A stretch of DNA of 8,058 nt from Actinomycetota bacterium. Its GTDB lineage: Bacteria > Actinomycetota > Humimicrobiia > Humimicrobiales > Humimicrobiaceae. The notes under the pieces are model-generated. The model saw only the letters and a program-made list of their open reading frames with translations. It was not told the DNA's origin and ran no database searches. Below are positions 4,787 through 8,058 of the stretch, one piece after another. Position numbers and translations under genes: made by a program. Numbering within the stretch: position 1 is the stretch's first letter; the number at the start of each line of letters is the position of its first letter. The DNA is taken from NCBI GenBank assembly GCA_003567835.1, contig PWYO01000250.1, forward strand, positions 1 through 8,058, given 5' to 3'.

Positions 4787-6145
4787 CTACCTTTTAATCC
4801 TTTTATACATATTTAATAATTCTTTTTCAAAATTCTGTTCCTCACTGATAATCGGAATATTGTTCATATAGACAATGGATTTTTGATTGCGGAAAGCATA
4901 ATCGGTTACTAAATCAACCGAAGCCGCCTTCAGCTCTGTGAGTATGGTGTCATAGGACCCAGCATTTTCCAAATCTTTTCTTAAAAGCTTCCTGTTGGAG
5001 AGATTAAAAGAAATATCGGTGACCGAGCAACGGTATTTTTCTTCGATATAATTTTTCATGCCTGCCTTAATGTCATGTTTTGCAGTCATAGCAATCATTA
5101 TTTTTTTATTGGCTATATCCGAAAGGGGGTAAGGTCTGAAAACCGAACAAAACACAACTGCTTCCGGATTCAGTTTCTTGATTTGATTTTTTAAAAAGTG
5201 AATCTTTTGCTTGCTAGCCAGGGGCTCTTCACACATGGTAATCAAGACCATATCGGCAATCATAATCCTGTAAAGGCCCAGATATCCAATGATGCTTTCC
5301 CAATTTTGCGCTGCACCAATCACACATACCGCTGCATCTGTACGGATATCCGGTACAGATGCCCCGCTTCCTTCCACCAGGGCCAGCTGCGGACCTATTT
5401 TTTCAATCTCCTCAATGCCCTTTTTGATATTGGTTAAAAAAATTTGACCCCCAAAACCGCCCCCGCATCTTCTGCAGCCTATGGTGGTTACCCTGCTGGT
5501 CAAGGCATCTTCCATATAATCAGAGCTGGCATGAAACCCCTTTTTGCTTACGCTCAGCAGAAACTGCGGGGTTATTTCGATATCCTGCCCCCTGATCACC
5601 TGGGGGTATTTGGGTCCGCCCCTGCCCATAGCCATGACACACACATCAACCCCATTTTTGACCAACATGGTGGCGATATAAGAACTGATTGCTGTTTTAC
5701 CAATTCTTTTGCCAGTCCCTATGATAGAAATGCTCGGTTTAGAAATTTCCAGTTTTTTATTATTTTTCTCAAATAAAAAATCAGGCCCCATGTAGCTGCA
5801 ATTGCGTGAAAAACAGTAGGAAGCGATCTGCATTCTTATTTGATAATCGACAACCGGTTCATCACTAAGGTCATAGGCTATATCCGGCTTAAAATAATCC
5901 AAAGCCTTTAGAAAATCACAGCAAAGTTCTTTGATAACAAAAAGCTTTTTGCCAAAATACTGCTCAGGATCATCCATGATGAGCTTTTCAGTGCCCCCCA
6001 AAAAGATAATCCCGACAACATCGCCAGCAAATACATCCCTTAATTTTTCAATGGCATCATGGGTTACATCCGGATAATGTTCGCCATCAATAAGGGCTAC
6101 CAGCCTCTTGCCTTTGTTGTTTCTTCTCTTTAATAAATCGATCAT
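4787..6145 (-). CDS. Cyclic 2,3-diphosphoglycerate synthetase
   Basis: It is predicted to close 2,3-diphosphoglycerate into the cyclic phosphoanhydride with ATP, the second and last step of the pathway; the cytoplasmic product is a trianionic solute known from thermophilic methanogens. The 452-residue length fits the archaeal enzyme (about 460). Visible features are the N-terminal L-V-A-L-I-D-G-E-H-Y-P (15-25), a Rossmann-like N-domain, a P-loop GTGKRIGKTA (143-152), M-G-R-G-G-P (173-178), a glycine-rich CRRCGGGFGG (224-233) with a CxxC pair, V-E-G-S-G-A-S (257-263) and C-E-E-P-L-A-S-K (305-312). The start at 6145 overlaps the end of the phosphoesterase gene by 59 bases; no later ATG, GTG or TTG precedes the conserved LIDGEHYP block, so the overlap seems real. 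The ribosome binding site is weak, suggesting reinitiation after the upstream gene. The kinase gene follows after one base. Confidence 0.9.
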   Translation of the reverse strand: MIDLLKRRNNKGKRLVALIDGEHYPDVTHDAIEKLRDVFAGDVVGIIFLGGTEKLIMDDPEQYFGKKLFVIKELCCDFLKALDYFKPDIAYDLSDEPVVDYQIRMQIASYCFSRNCSYMGPDFLFEKNNKKLEISKPSISIIGTGKRIGKTAISSYIATMLVKNGVDVCVMAMGRGGPKYPQVIRGQDIEITPQFLLSVSKKGFHASSDYMEDALTSRVTTIGCRRCGGGFGGQIFLTNIKKGIEEIEKIGPQLALVEGSGASVPDIRTDAAVCVIGAAQNWESIIGYLGLYRIMIADMVLITMCEEPLASKQKIHFLKNQIKKLNPEAVVFCSVFRPYPLSDIANKKIMIAMTAKHDIKAGMKNYIEEKYRCSVTDISFNLSNRKLLRKDLENAGSYDTILTELKAASVDLVTDYAFRNQKSIVYMNNIPIISEEQNFEKELLNMYKRIKR

Positions 6146-6914
6146 TGATTTTTCTTTTTTCCGTTTTCCTCTTCAACCCCAAAACCTTTTCCGATTTGTC
6201 AAAGGGGAACCTCCGGTAGATATCAATCTCATCTTCCCTGATATGGATGATGTTATAGCTGGGCTCAATTCTACCCCGCAATCTCAGGCAAGAGACTGTA
6301 CCTGCGGTCACGATATACATGTCTTCTACGCTCCATATATAGGGAACATGCTTGTGGCCGCAAAGTACCAGGTCCACTTCACAGTCGGCCAGAACTTCCA
6401 GCACATCGCCGGCATCGGTTACAATATTTCTTTCCCTTCCTGTTCCCGGTATAGGGATTAGATGGTGGTGCATGGTAAAAATTTTATAAGACTGTGCATG
6501 GCATTTATGGAATTCATTTCGAATAAATTTGTAGTATTCCCTGCCGATCTGACCATTATCCAGATCGGGCTCACTTGAGTCAGCGGCTACCACCGTGACC
6601 TGCTGTTCCCTGAAAGTAAGATATCTTTCCCCATAAATATCTTCAAAATGCATATACCCTACATTTCTGGAATCATGATTGCCTGGCTGGACCAAAATAT
6701 TATTGCATTTGATAGGCGTTAGGTAATTTTTTGCCGTATCATACTCCCTTTTAAAACCATTGCCAGTTAAATCCCCGGTAATGATGACCATATCCGGGTC
6801 CAGCTCATTGATCTCGTCAATGGCTCTGGTTAAAAGGCTGGGGACAAATTGGGCTTCCCCAACATGTAAATCTGAAATCTGTACGATTACCGTTTCGTCT
6901 TTACTATTTTGCAT
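6087..6914 (-). CDS. Calcineurin-like metallophosphoesterase
   Basis: This 275-residue protein has every metal-binding block of the calcineurin-like phosphoesterase superfamily: D-L-H (15-17), G-D-L-T (47-50), G-N-H-D (78-81), M-H-H-H (148-151) and G-H-K-H (186-189). The layout resembles class III cyclic-nucleotide phosphodiesterases (CpdA/Icc-like), which use a dinuclear metal centre, but the substrate cannot be read from sequence. The tail after about 240 is lysine and arginine rich. Start choice: the frame is open to a TTG at 6935, but that codon has no ribosome binding site, whereas the ATG at 6914 has AAAGGA at 6928-6923, eight bases upstream. The stop is 59 bases inside the synthetase gene and the start is 32 bases after the flavoprotein gene. 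Being wedged before the cyclic diphosphoglycerate genes suggests, as inference only, a role in hydrolysis of that compound or a related phosphate. Confidence 0.92.
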   Translation of the reverse strand: MQNSKDETVIVQISDLHVGEAQFVPSLLTRAIDEINELDPDMVIITGDLTGNGFKREYDTAKNYLTPIKCNNILVQPGNHDSRNVGYMHFEDIYGERYLTFREQQVTVVAADSSEPDLDNGQIGREYYKFIRNEFHKCHAQSYKIFTMHHHLIPIPGTGRERNIVTDAGDVLEVLADCEVDLVLCGHKHVPYIWSVEDMYIVTAGTVSCLRLRGRIEPSYNIIHIREDEIDIYRRFPFDKSEKVLGLKRKTEKRKINDRFIKEKKQQRQEAGSPY

Positions 6915-6922
6915 CTTATTTT

Positions 6923-6928
6923 TCCTTT
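6923..6928 (-). promoter_or_regulatory. Ribosome binding site deciding the phosphoesterase start
   Basis: AAAGGA on the minus strand lies eight bases before the ATG at 6914. It falls inside the longer open frame that would start at TTG 6935, which has no comparable site, so 6914 is the better start. Confidence 0.75.
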
Positions 6929-6946
6929 CAGCCAATTAAAAGAGCA

Positions 6947-8058
6947 TTAATAGTTTAAAAATTTTAGCTTTTTAGCCAAACGCCTGTAATTGGTTTCCCC
7001 TCTCAAAAACCTGCAGCATGTTTCGAATATCTTATCATTTTTTATTAAAATATTATACATAAGCAAAGGAAATTGAAAAAAGATTTTGGAAACAGCCATA
7101 GAAATTTTAATCTCCCCATAAATTTGGTCATACACTTTTCGGTGATAATCGTCAAAGGTAAAATGATTCTTTTTCAATGCTTTCTGGATACATTCACTGG
7201 CCAAAAAGGCGCTAAAAAGGCCATTATAGAGGCCCTCTCCGGAGAAAGCATCTCCCAAACCTGCCGCATCTCCCACAGAAAGCAACCGGTGGCTGCAAAG
7301 TGGGGTATCCGCGCCTCTTACCGGTATGCATTGTGCAAAAATCTTAAAGGGGTCATCTGTTTGGGGCAGAAGGGCATATTTTTTTAAAAAAAAGTTGAAA
7401 TAATGTTTCATTTTTTTTGCTTCTGCCAAAGGAGCACCGATGCCTATAGAAACACCCTTTTTCCTGGGAAATATCCAGGCATAGCCTCGGTTTACACCGC
7501 CGATGTCTAAAGCAATATGATCATCTGCTTCAAATTTTTTATCCCAACCAACGGCCCGGCATTCATAATGATAGCCCAGTATTTTATATAAGGGCCTTCC
7601 TAATAATAGTTTTTTATGTACCGCTCCGTTGATACCGTCAGCGCCCACCAATATCTTGGCTTCAAAACAGCCTTCTGTGGTGCTGACCGTAATTTTTTTT
7701 TCAGCTATATCAAAATCCATTACCCTGTATCCATAGCGGTAATCACAGCCTGCCTGTTCCGCCTGCAGGGCCAAAAAATGGTCAAACCCGCTTCTTTCTA
7801 CGGTATACATAATGGTTTGATGGTATCTGCGCTTACGTATTTTCTTTGACCTGTAAGAGAAATTGATGGCCTGAATGTTCTTTTCAACCAGCGCATCCAG
7901 ACTGAAAGGAATCAGATCTGCAGTCCGATATTGCAAACCTCCCGCACAGATTTTCATGCGGGGAAAGGTTCCTTTTTCCAAAACCAAGGTTTTGATGTTC
8001 TGCCTGCATAGATGATAAGCCAGCAGGCTGCCGCAAGGACCTGCCCCTGAAATAATGA
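6947..8058 (-). CDS. Geranylgeranyl reductase family FAD-dependent oxidoreductase (5' end beyond window)
   Basis: The frame runs from the stop at 6949-6947 to the right edge without interruption, giving at least 369 residues; only the first few are missing. The most upstream visible residues are I-I-S-G-A-G-P-C-G-S (codons from 8056 to 8028), the GxGPxG dinucleotide-binding motif of an FAD Rossmann fold. Also visible are the K-I-C-A-G-G-L block (about 7954-7934), typical of the geranylgeranyl reductase family near the flavin, V-G-A-D-G-I-N-G (about 7645-7622) and S-V-G-D-A-A-G-L-G-D-A-F-S-G-E-G (about 7276-7229), the second FAD contact. Relatives saturate isoprenoid chains in chlorophyll, menaquinone or archaeal ether lipids, or act as other flavin monooxygenases; substrate is not predictable here. 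A TTG at 7987 could be mistaken for a start, but it lies after the essential FAD motif. The gene is first of those seen in the operon. Confidence 0.9.
   Translation of the reverse strand, partial: IISGAGPCGSLLAYHLCRQNIKTLVLEKGTFPRMKICAGGLQYRTADLIPFSLDALVEKNIQAINFSYRSKKIRKRRYHQTIMYTVERSGFDHFLALQAEQAGCDYRYGYRVMDFDIAEKKITVSTTEGCFEAKILVGADGINGAVHKKLLLGRPLYKILGYHYECRAVGWDKKFEADDHIALDIGGVNRGYAWIFPRKKGVSIGIGAPLAEAKKMKHYFNFFLKKYALLPQTDDPFKIFAQCIPVRGADTPLCSHRLLSVGDAAGLGDAFSGEGLYNGLFSAFLASECIQKALKKNHFTFDDYHRKVYDQIYGEIKISMAVSKIFFQFPLLMYNILIKNDKIFETCCRFLRGETNYRRLAKKLKFLNY

Noticed and set aside
6915..6935. Longer phosphoesterase start at a TTG
   Set aside because: No ribosome binding site precedes the TTG, while AAAGGA sits at the right distance before the ATG at 6914.

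Overview
The window reads as chromosomal DNA of a low-GC Gram-positive bacterium, most likely an anaerobe-type Firmicute (Clostridia in the broad sense). This is inferred from AT-rich composition, AGGAGG-type ribosome binding sites, sigma-A-like promoters, and the xseAB and mraZ genes. No rRNA, tRNA, mobile element, CRISPR array or phage gene was seen. Nearly all coding is on the minus strand, with one small plus-strand gene in the middle.

Layout from left to right. (1) Positions 1-128 hold the first 42 codons of mraZ on the minus strand, cut by the window edge. It is preceded at 177-206 by three 10-bp GTGG-type direct repeats, the expected MraZ operator, so a dcw (division and cell wall) cluster probably continues off the left edge. 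(2) Positions 307-3303 hold a compact minus-strand operon: an FmdB-type zinc ribbon protein, a four-helix membrane protein, a signal-anchored protein of unknown function, then xseA and xseB (exonuclease VII large and small subunits). A good sigma-A-like promoter sits at 3332-3360. (3) Positions 3430-3855 hold a lone plus-strand gene for a small membrane-anchored protein, with its own divergent promoter at 3375-3403. Its stop codon abuts the stop of the next, convergent gene. (4) Positions 3856-8058 hold a four-gene minus-strand operon, in transcription order: a geranylgeranyl-reductase-family flavoprotein (start beyond the right edge), a calcineurin-like metallophosphoesterase, cyclic 2,3-diphosphoglycerate synthetase, and 2-phosphoglycerate kinase.

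The last operon is the most interesting part. 2-Phosphoglycerate kinase (2-phosphoglycerate + ATP to 2,3-diphosphoglycerate) and cyclic 2,3-diphosphoglycerate synthetase (2,3-diphosphoglycerate + ATP to the cyclic phosphoanhydride) form the complete pathway known from thermophilic methanogenic archaea, where the product is a major intracellular anion linked to protein thermostability and phosphate or carbon storage. Here both genes lie one base apart in what looks like a bacterial chromosome. They are translationally coupled to a phosphoesterase that could act on a related phosphate ester, and lie downstream of an isoprenoid-reductase-like flavoprotein. The pathway assignment rests on recognised family features. 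The roles of the phosphoesterase and flavoprotein in it are inference.
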